Below are positions 45,403 to 54,167 of a stretch of 64,000 nt of DNA, piece by piece. Position numbers and translations under genes: made by a program. This stretch comes from Nocardioides euryhalodurans. GTDB lineage: Bacteria; Actinomycetota; Actinomycetes; Propionibacteriales; Nocardioidaceae. Under the pieces are notes generated by a model. It was not told where the DNA came from and ran no database searches. It worked only from the letters and a program-made list of their open reading frames with translations. Position 1 is the stretch's first letter; each line of letters opens with the position of its first letter. The DNA lies in assembly GCF_004564375.1 (NCBI RefSeq), contig NZ_CP038267.1, forward strand, positions 3,412,501 through 3,476,500, in the 5' to 3' direction.

Positions 45403-46929
45403 ATGCCGCAACTCGGTCATTGGGTGCCCGACGACGCAATGTCGCGTCGTCTCAAGGCGTTCGCCTGCACCGCGCCGCTGCACGACCTCGACGCCCGCAA
45501 GACCCGGCTCGATTTCGCCGAGGCCGGGATCTACCAGATGGCAGAGATCGGACTCAAGGTCATCGACGAGGTCACCATCGCGATGGACTTCGACGGCGGC
45601 TCCGGCTACGAGCAGGTGATCCGCAGAGTGGTCCCGTTCGTGGCCGCCCAAGCCGCCGACCGGCCCGTCGACGAGCACGACTCGGTGGCCCGGTGGGTGC
45701 TGGACAACCTGATCAACGTCGGGTTGCAGAACCGCGAGTTCACCTCCGTCTACGGGACCCTCAACGTGCAGGGGCTCTACGAGAAGCGGGTCTGGTCCTT
45801 CCGGCTGCTGGAACAGGCCCACAACGTTGAGGGCGACATCTACCTGCGCGCCACCGACGAGGCGATCAACGTGCTGGTCGGGGCGCTGGACACCGACGTG
45901 GAGTCCGCGCAGGAGGCCGCCGAGACCAAACTGTCCAACCTGATCTCACGCGGCAGGCTCTCCGACGCCCAGTTGGCGGCCGAGCAGGCCCGGTGGCGGA
46001 CCATCCAGTACGCCGAGCAGTTGCGCCGCAAACTCGACGCCACCCGCCGCGACGTGCGCACCGTGGACTGGGTGGAGGAGGTCCCCAACCTGATCGAGGA
46101 GGCGCTGAGCCACATCGAGGGCCGCACCAAGGCCGAGAACGCCATCCTCGCCAACATCACCACCACCCGCGACGACGCCACCGACCCGATACGGAAGAAG
46201 CAGGCCGCCGACCTGGTCGACATCGTCCGCGAGTGCCTGCGCCGCCACGCCACCTTGCAGGCCCGCCTCCAAGAGGCCGGGGCCTCGTTCCGGTCCGAGC
46301 AGGACCGGCAGCAGTTCTCCGGCGAGGTCCGCAAGGCCACCGTGGACCTGTTCGGACAACTCCTCGCCCCCACCCTCGACCTCACGCTGCATGACGCCGC
46401 CCAGGTCACCGGCGTGTTCTTCACCGCCGGAACCGGGATCACGGTGCGCCCGGCGACCCGGCTGATGGACCTGACCTACCTGCTGCTCACCCCGCCGATC
46501 GAACGCGACGACCTCGGCGAGGAACTGCCCGACATCGAGTTGGCTCCGGCCACCGACCCGGACGTGTTCGACGAGTACTTGTGGGAGCAGTCGGACAAGA
46601 TCCTGTCGGTGGACGGCATCCCACGCCGCCTGTCCGGGCTGCTCGACGAGGCCCGCGAACTGGACCCGGACCTGCCACATCTGGTGGCGCTGCGGGTCTT
46701 GCACTCCTTCGGCCCCGAGATCGTCACCGCCGCCCGGCAGGGCGATGACCGGGTGCTGGTCGCCATCGATGACGGCACCCGACTCGATGACCCGCAGTTC
46801 GCGGGCGCGGACCTGCTGGTCGCTTACGCCCCGGTCAGCCTCGACCTTGCCGACCCCCACGACGACGCAGAGCCACCGACCCACACCACCGACGAGACCG
46901 TCACCGCACACCACGGGGGAGAGGGATGA
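45403..46929 (+). CDS. jetA: JetA-like (MukF/kleisin-type) subunit of Wadjet-like system
   Basis: The 508-aa protein begins with a winged-helix-like region (HDLDARKTRLDFAEAGIYQM) and is then mainly helical, with two long amphipathic stretches (about residues 160-225 and 255-300) rich in Glu, Arg and Ala. Its length and position first in the operon fit JetA, the kleisin-like subunit that links the SMC heads and clamps DNA in Wadjet. I assign it by operon position and shape, not by close sequence identity. The stop overlaps the next ATG (ATGA). It has no enzymatic motif. Confidence 0.7.
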   Translation: MPQLGHWVPDDAMSRRLKAFACTAPLHDLDARKTRLDFAEAGIYQMAEIGLKVIDEVTIAMDFDGGSGYEQVIRRVVPFVAAQAADRPVDEHDSVARWVLDNLINVGLQNREFTSVYGTLNVQGLYEKRVWSFRLLEQAHNVEGDIYLRATDEAINVLVGALDTDVESAQEAAETKLSNLISRGRLSDAQLAAEQARWRTIQYAEQLRRKLDATRRDVRTVDWVEEVPNLIEEALSHIEGRTKAENAILANITTTRDDATDPIRKKQAADLVDIVRECLRRHATLQARLQEAGASFRSEQDRQQFSGEVRKATVDLFGQLLAPTLDLTLHDAAQVTGVFFTAGTGITVRPATRLMDLTYLLLTPPIERDDLGEELPDIELAPATDPDVFDEYLWEQSDKILSVDGIPRRLSGLLDEARELDPDLPHLVALRVLHSFGPEIVTAARQGDDRVLVAIDDGTRLDDPQFAGADLLVAYAPVSLDLADPHDDAEPPTHTTDETVTAHHGGEG

Positions 46930-47786
46930 GCCTCACTGACGACACCACCGAAGCGGCCCGCCTGATCGCGTTCGGGCTGCGCCCCAAGTTGCTGCCCGCC
47001 CGCGATCTCGAATACACCGACCTGGTGGTCCGCTACCACGAGGACGAGACCTTCGCCGACGTGGTGAAGGCCGTCGCCGACGGGTTCATGGTCACCGTGC
47101 TCGGCGTCTCCAAGGCCACCGGCATCGTGCTCGCCCCGCGCGAGGAGTCGGTGTTCGCGATGCGATTCGACGACTACGCCCGCCGCTCGGCGATGAGCGG
47201 ACGCAGCGCCGACAAGGTCATCCACGGCCTCGCCCACGTCGCCATCGCCGCGCTCGCCTTCCCCCGCCCCGACGACCTTGCCAACGACACCTACGTCGGC
47301 ACCGTCACCGTCGATGAGGTGGACGCGGTGATCCGGGAAGCCTGCCGGGTCCTCGAAGAGCGCGCCAAAGAGGCCGAGGAGAACAACGACCCGCTCGACA
47401 CCGCCCCCGATCTGGAACGGGCGTGGCGGGCCTACTCCCGCCGCCCCGCCGCCACCGCCACCAAGGACGGGCGACTCGCCACCGACTCCACACGCGGCAT
47501 GATCACCAAGGCGGTCCGGTTCCTCATCGACCAAGGGTTCCTCACCCAGCGCGCCAAGGACACCACCGGCGTCTTCAACACCACCCCGAAGTACCAGGTG
47601 CAGGTCCGCGAACTTGCCGCCACCGCCGCGTTCCGAGAACTGCTCGACCTCGGCGTGATCACCGTGACTGACCCGCGCGGCACCCTGAACATCTCACGAC
47701 CCACCGGGTCCGCAGAACCGTCCGCCGCGTCGGGCGCAGAGCCGGTCGAGGCTAGCCAGCCGAGCCTCGTCGGCGAGGAAGGCTGA
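46926..47786 (+). CDS. jetB: JetB-like (MukE-type) subunit of Wadjet-like system
   Basis: This 286-aa protein has two helix-rich domains that look like tandem winged helices, for example DKVIHGLAHVAIAALAFPRP in the first half and RGMITKAVRFLIDQGFLTQR with FRELLDLGVITVTDP in the second. It ends in an unstructured Ser/Glu tail. Size and operon place fit the KITE-type JetB/MukE subunit (DUF4194-like) that holds the kleisin. It overlaps jetA by 4 nt and precedes jetC by 3 nt. The family call rests on context. Confidence 0.68.
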   Translation: MSLTDDTTEAARLIAFGLRPKLLPARDLEYTDLVVRYHEDETFADVVKAVADGFMVTVLGVSKATGIVLAPREESVFAMRFDDYARRSAMSGRSADKVIHGLAHVAIAALAFPRPDDLANDTYVGTVTVDEVDAVIREACRVLEERAKEAEENNDPLDTAPDLERAWRAYSRRPAATATKDGRLATDSTRGMITKAVRFLIDQGFLTQRAKDTTGVFNTTPKYQVQVRELAATAAFRELLDLGVITVTDPRGTLNISRPTGSAEPSAASGAEPVEASQPSLVGEEG

Positions 47787-47789
47787 GCG

Positions 47790-50700
47790 ATGTACGAACT
47801 GTCCCGCGTCCGGCTCTACGCCGTCGGACCCAAGGCCGCCCGCTACCAAGACATCACCCTCGACCTGCGCGACGTAGGTGCAGCCGTCGCCAAACCGGTC
47901 GCCCCGGTCACCCTGTTCGACACCACCCGCACCGTGGTCCGCCGTCCCGCCCCGGCCTCGGTGCTGTTCGCCGAGAACGGCAACGGCAAGTCGGTGCTCA
48001 TCAAACTGATCTTCTCGGTCATGCTGCCCGGCAGGAAGCAGATCGTCGGCACCACCAACACCAAGGCGATGGAGAACTTCGTCCTCGCCGAGGATGTGTC
48101 CCACGTCGCGCTGGAATGGATGCACGTGGACACCGGCGAACTGGTCGTCACCGCCAAAGCCTCCGCCTGGCGCGACCACCGCGTCTCCGCCGACTCCTCC
48201 CGACTCACCGAAGCCTGGTACTCCTTCCGGCCCACCCCAGAGTTCGGCCTCGACGACCTCCCGTTCACCGAACACGGGAGGCTGGTCGGGCTGCCCGGCT
48301 ACCGCGACCGGCTCAACGAGGCCGGAACCACCCAGCCGCACCTGCAGATGGGATGGGAGAACAACCAACGCGACTGGACCACCAAATTGACCAACCTCGG
48401 ACTGGACCCGGAGTTGTTCGCCTACCAGCGCCGCATGAACGCCGGAGAGGGCGAGGCCGCCGACGCGTTCTCCTTCAAGTCCGACGAGGCATTCACCGAC
48501 TGGCTGCTCACCTCCGTGCTCGACAAGGAAGGGCCCCGATCCCTCTCCGACGTGCTGGACGCCTACGCCACCCGGCTCGCCGAACGTGACGCCGTGGTCG
48601 CCGAACGCGACTTCGTGTCCGGGGCACTCGAACGGCTCACCCCGCTCGCCGCCGCTGCCCGCGACTACCAAGCCGCCCAAGACATCCAAGCCGAAGCCGC
48701 CCGCGACGCCACCCGGCTCGCCGCCGCCCTCGTGCTGCGGCAGAAGGCCGAAGACGCCCGCCTCGCGGTCCTCCTCGATGAGCAGGAAGCCCTCGAAGGA
48801 CAGGTCGAAGCCGCCGACCGTGACCAACGCCGCCTGAACCGCATCGTGCTCGAACTGCGCCGCATCGTCGCCGGGCTCCGCCTCGACGAAGCACTCGCCA
48901 CCGAGAAGGCCCTCGAAGAGCGCCGCGCCACCGCACTTGCCACCCTGACCGCGTGGCGCTCGACCGACGTGCTCCTCCGGTTCCGGCAGATCCACGAGGA
49001 AGCCAACGCGCTGCGCGCCACCATCGGGGAACGCGAAGCCGAAGCCGCCGGACCGCTCGCCGCCCGCGACGCCGCCGCTCAACGGCTCGTGCACGGCCTG
49101 ATCGTCGCCGCCAACGCCGCCGACGAGGCCGCCCAAGAAGCCCACGCCCACGCCAAGGCGCTCACCACCCAGATCGGCGAGGCCACCGCCGAGGAGACCG
49201 AGCACCACAAGGCCGCCGAACGGTTCCGGGGCCACGCCAAGGCCGTGACCGACAAGATCAACGCCCTGCAGGGCCGCATCGACGACGCCGTCCGCGCCGG
49301 GCTCCTGCCCGCCGGGGCCGACCTGCACACCACCGCCGCCGACGCCGAAACCACCGCACAGGCCGCCGAACAGGCCGTCACCGCCGCCGACGCCGAGGCC
49401 AAGACGCTGCGCGGCAAGCGCCGTGCCGCCGAAACTACGCTCCGAGAAGCCGCCAAGGCGGCTGCCGGTGCCACGCGCGCCTTCGAGGATGCCACCAAAG
49501 CCCACAACGAAGCGCTCACCGCCACCACCACACTGGCTGCCGAAGACCGGTTCGCGGCCCTGCTGGGCACCGACGAGGTGCTCCTCGACACCGATGCCAG
49601 CCCGCTGCTGGAACGGCTCGTCGACGCCATCGAACAGGCCGACACCGAACGTGACCGGCTCCGCGACGCCGACCGTGAGGGCCAGCGGGTCCTCGACGCC
49701 CTCGGTAGTGGTGGGCTGCTCCCGCCGCCGGTCGAGGTCACCACCGTTCGTGACACCCTGCGTGACGCGGGCATCGCCTGCTACACCGGCTGGGAGTACC
49801 TGGCCCAGATGCCCGAGGGGGAGCGCGACCTCGCCCTCACGACCTACCCGCACCTCGTGGACGGCATCGTCCTCAACAGCCCCGACCAGACCGACGCCGC
49901 CCAGCAGGTCCTCACCGACGCCCGGCTCCTGCCGTCGGCGATCGTCGCCGTTGGGGCCACCGCCGTCTTCGAGCACCTCACCGACGTGGCCGCCCCGACC
50001 GGGCTCGCGTTCCTGGTCCCGCCGAACCCGGCGCTGTACGACGAAGACCTCGCCGAGCAGGAGCGGCTCCGGCTCACCGACGCGCAGACCGAACGCCGCA
50101 TCCGGATCCGAGGCATCGAGGAACAGGTCGAAACCGACCGGACGCTGCGCACCCGGCTCACCGGCTGGTTGGACACCTACCCGCCCGGCACGCTGACCCG
50201 GCTCGCCGAAGCACAGGACGCCGCCGAGGAACGCGCCGCCCGTGCCGCCGACAACCACCAAGCAGCACAGGTGGCCTTCGACACCATCAACGACGCCGAG
50301 GACGACCTCGACAAACGACTCCCCGGCCTGCGTCGCACCGCCCAGACCGCCCGGCAGAGCGCCGACCGGCTCGCCACCCTCGCCGACGAGCACGCCCATG
50401 TGCCCGGCTGGACCGAAGAGGTCCGCGTTGCCCGCGAGAACGCCACCCTCGCCGACGACACCGCCGAGCGCGCCCACAAGACCGCCGAACGGCTCCGGGG
50501 CGAGAAGGAGGAAGCGGTCCGCCGCCAGGACGACCACAAGCGCACCGCCGACGCGCACCGCCACGAGATCACCCAGACCCCCGGCGGCGGCAACCTCGAC
50601 CCCACCGGCCCCGCACCCACCGAACCCATCGAGACCCTCAAAGCCGCCTACCGGGCCGCCGTGACCGCCTACGAGAAGGTGCAGGTCGGAGCCGACCTGC

Positions 50701-52277
50701 GCGCCGACCTGTCCGCCATCGAGAAGACCGAGGCCGAAGCCCAAGGAGCCGTCGAGAACCTCCCGCCGCCCATCCGCACCGAAGCCACCACCCTGCTGTC
50801 CTCTCCGGACGGCGGAGACGTGCCCGCCCGCGCCGCCGCCACCGGACGTGCGCAACGAGTCGTCGACGACCTGGACAAGGCCATCCGGGAGGCGGGCACC
50901 ACCGTCGGTGGGCTGCGCGCCAAGTACGAGGAGTACGCGCCGCAGGAGACCACGCTGGAGCCCTATGGTCGTCCCGAGAACATCGAGCATGGTGAGGACC
51001 TGGCCCGGCGTGCCGCCGAGGACTGGCGGGCCGCCACCACCCGGTACGCCGAAATCAGTGGACGCGCCAACGACCTGCGCACCCGCATCGAGACCACCGG
51101 ACGGGAAGCCGGACAGTTCGCCGACCTCGTGGACACCCTCTCGGACTCCGTGCCCGACGACATCGACGAGCAGACCACCACCGCCTACGCCGGAACCCTC
51201 GTCGACGCCCGCACCGCCCGCGACACCCGCCGAGCGGCGCTGCGCGAGGCCAACGAGTTCCTCACCCAAGCCACCAACGACATCCGCGCCACGTCCTCGG
51301 CGGTACACCGGTACTCCGCCGACCAGCGGTTCGAGTCCGTGGACTCCCCGGTCCGTCGCCAGATCCTCGCCGTCGATCTCGACCGGCTCTACGAGCACGG
51401 CCCCGACTGGGAAGAGGCCCTCAAGCCCCGGCTCCGGTCCCTGCAAGACGAACTCGCCCAGATCGACCGGCACCGCAACCAGATCATCCTCAACCTTCGC
51501 GGGCACGTCGAAACCGCGCTGCGCACCCTCAAGGCCGCCGAACGGGTCAGCGAACTCCCAGACACCCTCGGTGACTGGGCAGGCCAGCACTTCCTGCGGA
51601 TCCGGTTCAAGGATCCCGACCCCGCCGCCCTCAACGAACGGCTCGCCGCCGTCATCGACACCGCCGTCGCGGGGGAGAAGGGGTCCGGCAAGCGTGACGG
51701 CATGACCATCGTGATCAAGGGGGTCCGCGCCGCTCTCCCGCACGGGGTGAAGGTGGAGATGCTCAAGCCCGACGCCACGCTGCGTGCCGAGCGGGTCCGC
51801 ATCAGCGAGGTCGCTGACGTGTTTTCCGGCGGGCAACTGCTCACCGCCGCCATCATTTTGTATTGCACCATGGCGGCGCTGCGCGCCAACGACCGAGGAC
51901 GGGTCCGCAACAGCCACGCCGGAGTGCTGTTCCTCGACAACCCCATCGGACGGGCCTCCGCCGGATACCTGCTCGAACTCCAGTTGGGTGTCGCGCACGC
52001 GCTCGGGGTTCAGTTGGTCTACACGACCGGCCTGTTCGACCTCAACGCGCTGTCGGTGTTCCCGCTCATCATCCGGCTGCGCAACGACCGTGACGTGCGC
52101 ACCGGCAAAAAGTACCTCACCGTCGACGACGAGATCCGCAGCCACCTCACCGCGCTCGGCGACCCCGACGGCACCGGACGGATTGCCGCCGCCCGCCTGT
52201 TCCGCCGCCCCACCGACCACCCCACCGCCCCGAGCACACCCGTCTCGGTGGCAGCCGGTGAAGGCGCAGCGTGGTGA
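47790..52277 (+). CDS. jetC: JetC-like SMC ATPase of Wadjet-like system, very long (1495 aa)
   Basis: This is an SMC/MukB-type ATPase. Walker A is AENGNGKS at residues 61-68. Then come two long Ala/Glu/Arg-rich coiled coils (about 265-630 and 760-1250) around a globular hinge-like insert (about 630-755, GLLPPPVEVTTVRDTLRDAG, then IACYTGWEYLAQM). The C-terminal head has the ABC signature FSGGQ (1345-1349) and Walker B VLFLDNPIG. In Walker B, Asp1383 is followed by Asn1384 where SMC proteins usually have catalytic Glu. In Wadjet, this subunit extrudes loops and detects small circular plasmids. At 1495 aa it is longer than the roughly 1,100-aa JetC proteins I know of. It does not start like TIGR02680 proteins. 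Confidence 0.78.
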   Translation: MYELSRVRLYAVGPKAARYQDITLDLRDVGAAVAKPVAPVTLFDTTRTVVRRPAPASVLFAENGNGKSVLIKLIFSVMLPGRKQIVGTTNTKAMENFVLAEDVSHVALEWMHVDTGELVVTAKASAWRDHRVSADSSRLTEAWYSFRPTPEFGLDDLPFTEHGRLVGLPGYRDRLNEAGTTQPHLQMGWENNQRDWTTKLTNLGLDPELFAYQRRMNAGEGEAADAFSFKSDEAFTDWLLTSVLDKEGPRSLSDVLDAYATRLAERDAVVAERDFVSGALERLTPLAAAARDYQAAQDIQAEAARDATRLAAALVLRQKAEDARLAVLLDEQEALEGQVEAADRDQRRLNRIVLELRRIVAGLRLDEALATEKALEERRATALATLTAWRSTDVLLRFRQIHEEANALRATIGEREAEAAGPLAARDAAAQRLVHGLIVAANAADEAAQEAHAHAKALTTQIGEATAEETEHHKAAERFRGHAKAVTDKINALQGRIDDAVRAGLLPAGADLHTTAADAETTAQAAEQAVTAADAEAKTLRGKRRAAETTLREAAKAAAGATRAFEDATKAHNEALTATTTLAAEDRFAALLGTDEVLLDTDASPLLERLVDAIEQADTERDRLRDADREGQRVLDALGSGGLLPPPVEVTTVRDTLRDAGIACYTGWEYLAQMPEGERDLALTTYPHLVDGIVLNSPDQTDAAQQVLTDARLLPSAIVAVGATAVFEHLTDVAAPTGLAFLVPPNPALYDEDLAEQERLRLTDAQTERRIRIRGIEEQVETDRTLRTRLTGWLDTYPPGTLTRLAEAQDAAEERAARAADNHQAAQVAFDTINDAEDDLDKRLPGLRRTAQTARQSADRLATLADEHAHVPGWTEEVRVARENATLADDTAERAHKTAERLRGEKEEAVRRQDDHKRTADAHRHEITQTPGGGNLDPTGPAPTEPIETLKAAYRAAVTAYEKVQVGADLRADLSAIEKTEAEAQGAVENLPPPIRTEATTLLSSPDGGDVPARAAATGRAQRVVDDLDKAIREAGTTVGGLRAKYEEYAPQETTLEPYGRPENIEHGEDLARRAAEDWRAATTRYAEISGRANDLRTRIETTGREAGQFADLVDTLSDSVPDDIDEQTTTAYAGTLVDARTARDTRRAALREANEFLTQATNDIRATSSAVHRYSADQRFESVDSPVRRQILAVDLDRLYEHGPDWEEALKPRLRSLQDELAQIDRHRNQIILNLRGHVETALRTLKAAERVSELPDTLGDWAGQHFLRIRFKDPDPAALNERLAAVIDTAVAGEKGSGKRDGMTIVIKGVRAALPHGVKVEMLKPDATLRAERVRISEVADVFSGGQLLTAAIILYCTMAALRANDRGRVRNSHAGVLFLDNPIGRASAGYLLELQLGVAHALGVQLVYTTGLFDLNALSVFPLIIRLRNDRDVRTGKKYLTVDDEIRSHLTALGDPDGTGRIAAARLFRRPTDHPTAPSTPVSVAAGEGAAW

Positions 52278-53335
52278 CCGCAGCCCACCAGCCCACCGGG
52301 ACACCAACCGGCGACCTGTCGCCGCGAGCCCAACGCATCGTGGACACACTCGCCGACTGGCCCCGCCGCAAGGTCACCCTCACCGAACTGTGGCGCATCC
52401 TCGACCAAGCCGACCCCTCCACCCGGATGACCGGAACCCGCCGCCAACTCCTCCTCGACACCCTCGGTGAACTCGCCGACGCCGACCTGCTCAACCTGCC
52501 CGCCACCCCCTCGTGGGACCGCTCCGAGAAGCCCTACCTGCCCCGGTTCGTCCGGCTCCCCGCCGCTGACCCAACCCCTGCGCCCACCATGGGCATCGTG
52601 TGGCACCCCGCCCTCGCCTGGGTCCCCGAAGCGCGCCTCCACGGCACCCAGAAGGCCGACCTTGAGAGGGTCAACCGCTGGCTGCACACCAACCGCAGCG
52701 ACCTGGTGGTGCCGCTGCGGGAACGGTCACTGGAAATCTTCGGACACGAGAAGACCCTCGACCGGCTCCTGCGATCGACCCTGTTCGGACCCGACCGGCT
52801 CACCCTCGACCTGCTCCGCGCCCGCCGCGCCGCCCCCCGGTTTACGCACGAGCGTGTCGGCGACGGCGACACCCTCCTCGTCGTCGAGAACAGCGACACC
52901 TTCGACTCGCTCTGCCACGTGCTCACCGACCGCCCCGGCAACGTCGGCATCGTCGGCTGGGGGAGCGGCGGCGGGTTTGAAGCCTCCGTTCTCTCAATCC
53001 CGCTCCTGCCCCACCCGGTTCAGCGAGTTCTGTACTACGGCGACCTTGACCTCCGTGGCCTGCAAATCCCCGCGAGCGCCTCCCGCACCGCCACTGCCGA
53101 AGGGCTCCCGCCCGTGGAGCCAGCCGTCGGGCTGTACCAAGCCCTGCTGACCGTCGGACAAGAGCAAGCCACGACGCGCACCAGCGCCTCCACCGCCGCC
53201 GAGACCACCCGATGGCTGCCCGAGCACCTGCGCGCACGCGCGCACGGCCTGCTGGTGAGTGGACGCCGCGTTGCACAGGAGGACACTGGGCTCGGCCACC
53301 TGACCGAGCGTCATGAATGGCGGAGGCTTCTTTAG
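52271..53335 (+). CDS. jetD: JetD-like Toprim nuclease of Wadjet-like system
   Basis: The 354-aa protein has an N-terminal helical/winged-helix part and a C-terminal Toprim-type core. TLLVVENSDTF has the Toprim acidic residue (Glu206), and VLYYGDLDLRG has the DxD pair (Asp258, Asp260), as in JetD (DUF2220 C-terminal family), followed by a variable helical end. JetD cuts plasmid DNA once the SMC motor stalls. Start is GTG 52271, or GTG 52274 in an exact GTGA overlap with the jetC stop. This subunit gives the firmest link to Wadjet. Confidence 0.82.
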   Translation: MVTAAHQPTGTPTGDLSPRAQRIVDTLADWPRRKVTLTELWRILDQADPSTRMTGTRRQLLLDTLGELADADLLNLPATPSWDRSEKPYLPRFVRLPAADPTPAPTMGIVWHPALAWVPEARLHGTQKADLERVNRWLHTNRSDLVVPLRERSLEIFGHEKTLDRLLRSTLFGPDRLTLDLLRARRAAPRFTHERVGDGDTLLVVENSDTFDSLCHVLTDRPGNVGIVGWGSGGGFEASVLSIPLLPHPVQRVLYYGDLDLRGLQIPASASRTATAEGLPPVEPAVGLYQALLTVGQEQATTRTSASTAAETTRWLPEHLRARAHGLLVSGRRVAQEDTGLGHLTERHEWRRLL

Positions 53336-53354
53336 CACCGAAGCATCACCCGCA

Positions 53355-53514
53355 GGGCCGCGCGGCTGCGGCCGAGCGTGTCGCCGCGCAGGCTGACCGC
53401 ACCGCTGTGGCTTCGCCGAGGCTGCTGGGGTGACCAAGCCGAAGGACATCGGAGAACTGGATGCACCAGCACCGGGCCAGCGAAGCCGTTGAGGACGAGC
53501 CGATTGCCGCGTAG
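53355..53514 (+). pseudogene. Decayed second copy of the 73-aa module gene
   Basis: Reading the plus strand, segments GCCGAG-x-TCGCCGCGCAGG, AAGCC-x-GAGGACATC-like and GAGGACGAGCCGA align in order with the intact gene at 44,720-44,941. Frame shifts break it: one frame gives AAGVTKPKDIG, and another gives the end EAVEDEPIAA and a stop. It precedes the GAACGGCC hairpin and right repeat, as the intact gene precedes the left ones. Confidence 0.6.
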
Positions 53515-53561
53515 GTAGTTGGCGCGCATCCACGCCGCTTGCAACGAAGGGGTGCGAACAC

Positions 53562-53600
53562 GAACGGCCTGGCCCCATGAACACCGGCCCCGGGCCGTTC
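53562..53600. terminator. GAACGGCC hairpin before the right repeat
   Basis: GAACGGCCTGG pairs with CCGGGCCGTTC (11 bp including one G-T pair). This resembles the stronger hairpin before the left repeat copy, and the two hairpins share the sequence around GTGC(C/G)AACAC. It may act as a terminator. Confidence 0.5.
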
Positions 53601-53601
53601 T

Positions 53602-53706
53602 GTGCACCGGCTGCCCTGTCAGTGGCTTCCGGTGCTGGCGTCAACCAGTGTTCATTGTGCCGCGACCCACCGACAAGTGGGTCAGCCCTCGCCGCCGTGA
53701 CGGTCC
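53602..53706 (+). repeat. 105-bp direct repeat, right copy, after the Wadjet-like operon
   Basis: This copy matches 45,242-45,346 over all 105 bp with 4 mismatches. Here a cluster of changes creates the perfect hairpin GACCCAC-CGACAA-GTGGGTC (53,664-53,683). The 3' end of the convergent zinc-ribbon gene reads into it. Recombination between the copies would excise about 8.4 kb carrying the whole operon. Confidence 0.9.
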
Positions 53707-54083
53707 GCGTGCCGGAAGTCAACACCGCCGTCGTTGCAGGTGGAGCACTGGAGCAGCCCGATGCGGGGGCGGTTGGAGGTGAAGATCCAGGCGTCGCAGC
53801 CGCCGCACTGCCACACGAGGCAGTCCTCGCGGAGCAGCCGGAGCAGTTCCCATGCCTGGACCGCGTCGTCGCATTCCATGAAGGGCGGGTTGGGCTGGTC
53901 CTCGATTCCGGCCCACTCGTCGAGGGTGTTCTTGGCGACGTTGAAGTCGTCCTGTCCGACCACGTAGACGGCCTCGTCGATCTGCTGGGTGGTGGCCATG
54001 CAGTTGCCGCCGGTCGAGTAGTGGTTCAGGGACGCGTCCCATGCGCCACCGGCGTGGTCGAGGAGTTCTTTGCTTGCTTGCAC
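53682..54083 (-). CDS. Zinc-ribbon protein of unknown function (133 aa)
   Basis: The protein has a conserved-looking helical N-terminus (MATTQQIDEAVYVVGQDDFN, VAKNTLDEWAGIEDQPNPPF) and a C-terminal CxxC...CxxC pair (QCGGCDAWIFTSNRP, then LLQCSTCNDGG), a zinc-ribbon pattern. Start GTG 54083 is a judgement; an internal ATG is at codon 29. The last 9 codons (ending RHGGEG) lie in the right 105-bp repeat. The left repeat copy encodes the same tail after unrelated sequence. Function is unknown. Confidence 0.6.
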   Translation of the reverse strand: MQASKELLDHAGGAWDASLNHYSTGGNCMATTQQIDEAVYVVGQDDFNVAKNTLDEWAGIEDQPNPPFMECDDAVQAWELLRLLREDCLVWQCGGCDAWIFTSNRPRIGLLQCSTCNDGGVDFRHADRHGGEG

Positions 54084-54133
54084 GCGCCCATGATGCCTTG
54101 CGACACCGACAGCCGGTTTGGACGAATCAGCAC

Positions 54134-54167
54134 TTGACGGGACGTATACCCAGGTAGTTTTCGGCGA
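54134..54167 (+). promoter_or_regulatory. Promoter for the restriction operon, leaderless
   Basis: TTGACG (54,134-54,139) and TAGTTT (54,155-54,160) are spaced by 15 bp. The GTG start of the HNH gene follows the -10 by 7 nt, with no Shine-Dalgarno sequence. It points away from the zinc-ribbon gene. Confidence 0.55.

Noticed and set aside
47694..52349. Long open frame of 1551 codons on the minus strand across the SMC gene
   Set aside because: It is a shadow of jetC: Gly/Val-rich, without motifs, caused by high GC at third positions. The plus-strand frame has Walker A, signature and Walker B.
53577..54137. Plus-strand 186-codon frame through the right repeat
   Set aside because: It overlaps the zinc-ribbon gene on the opposite strand, which has the better composition and CxxC motifs.
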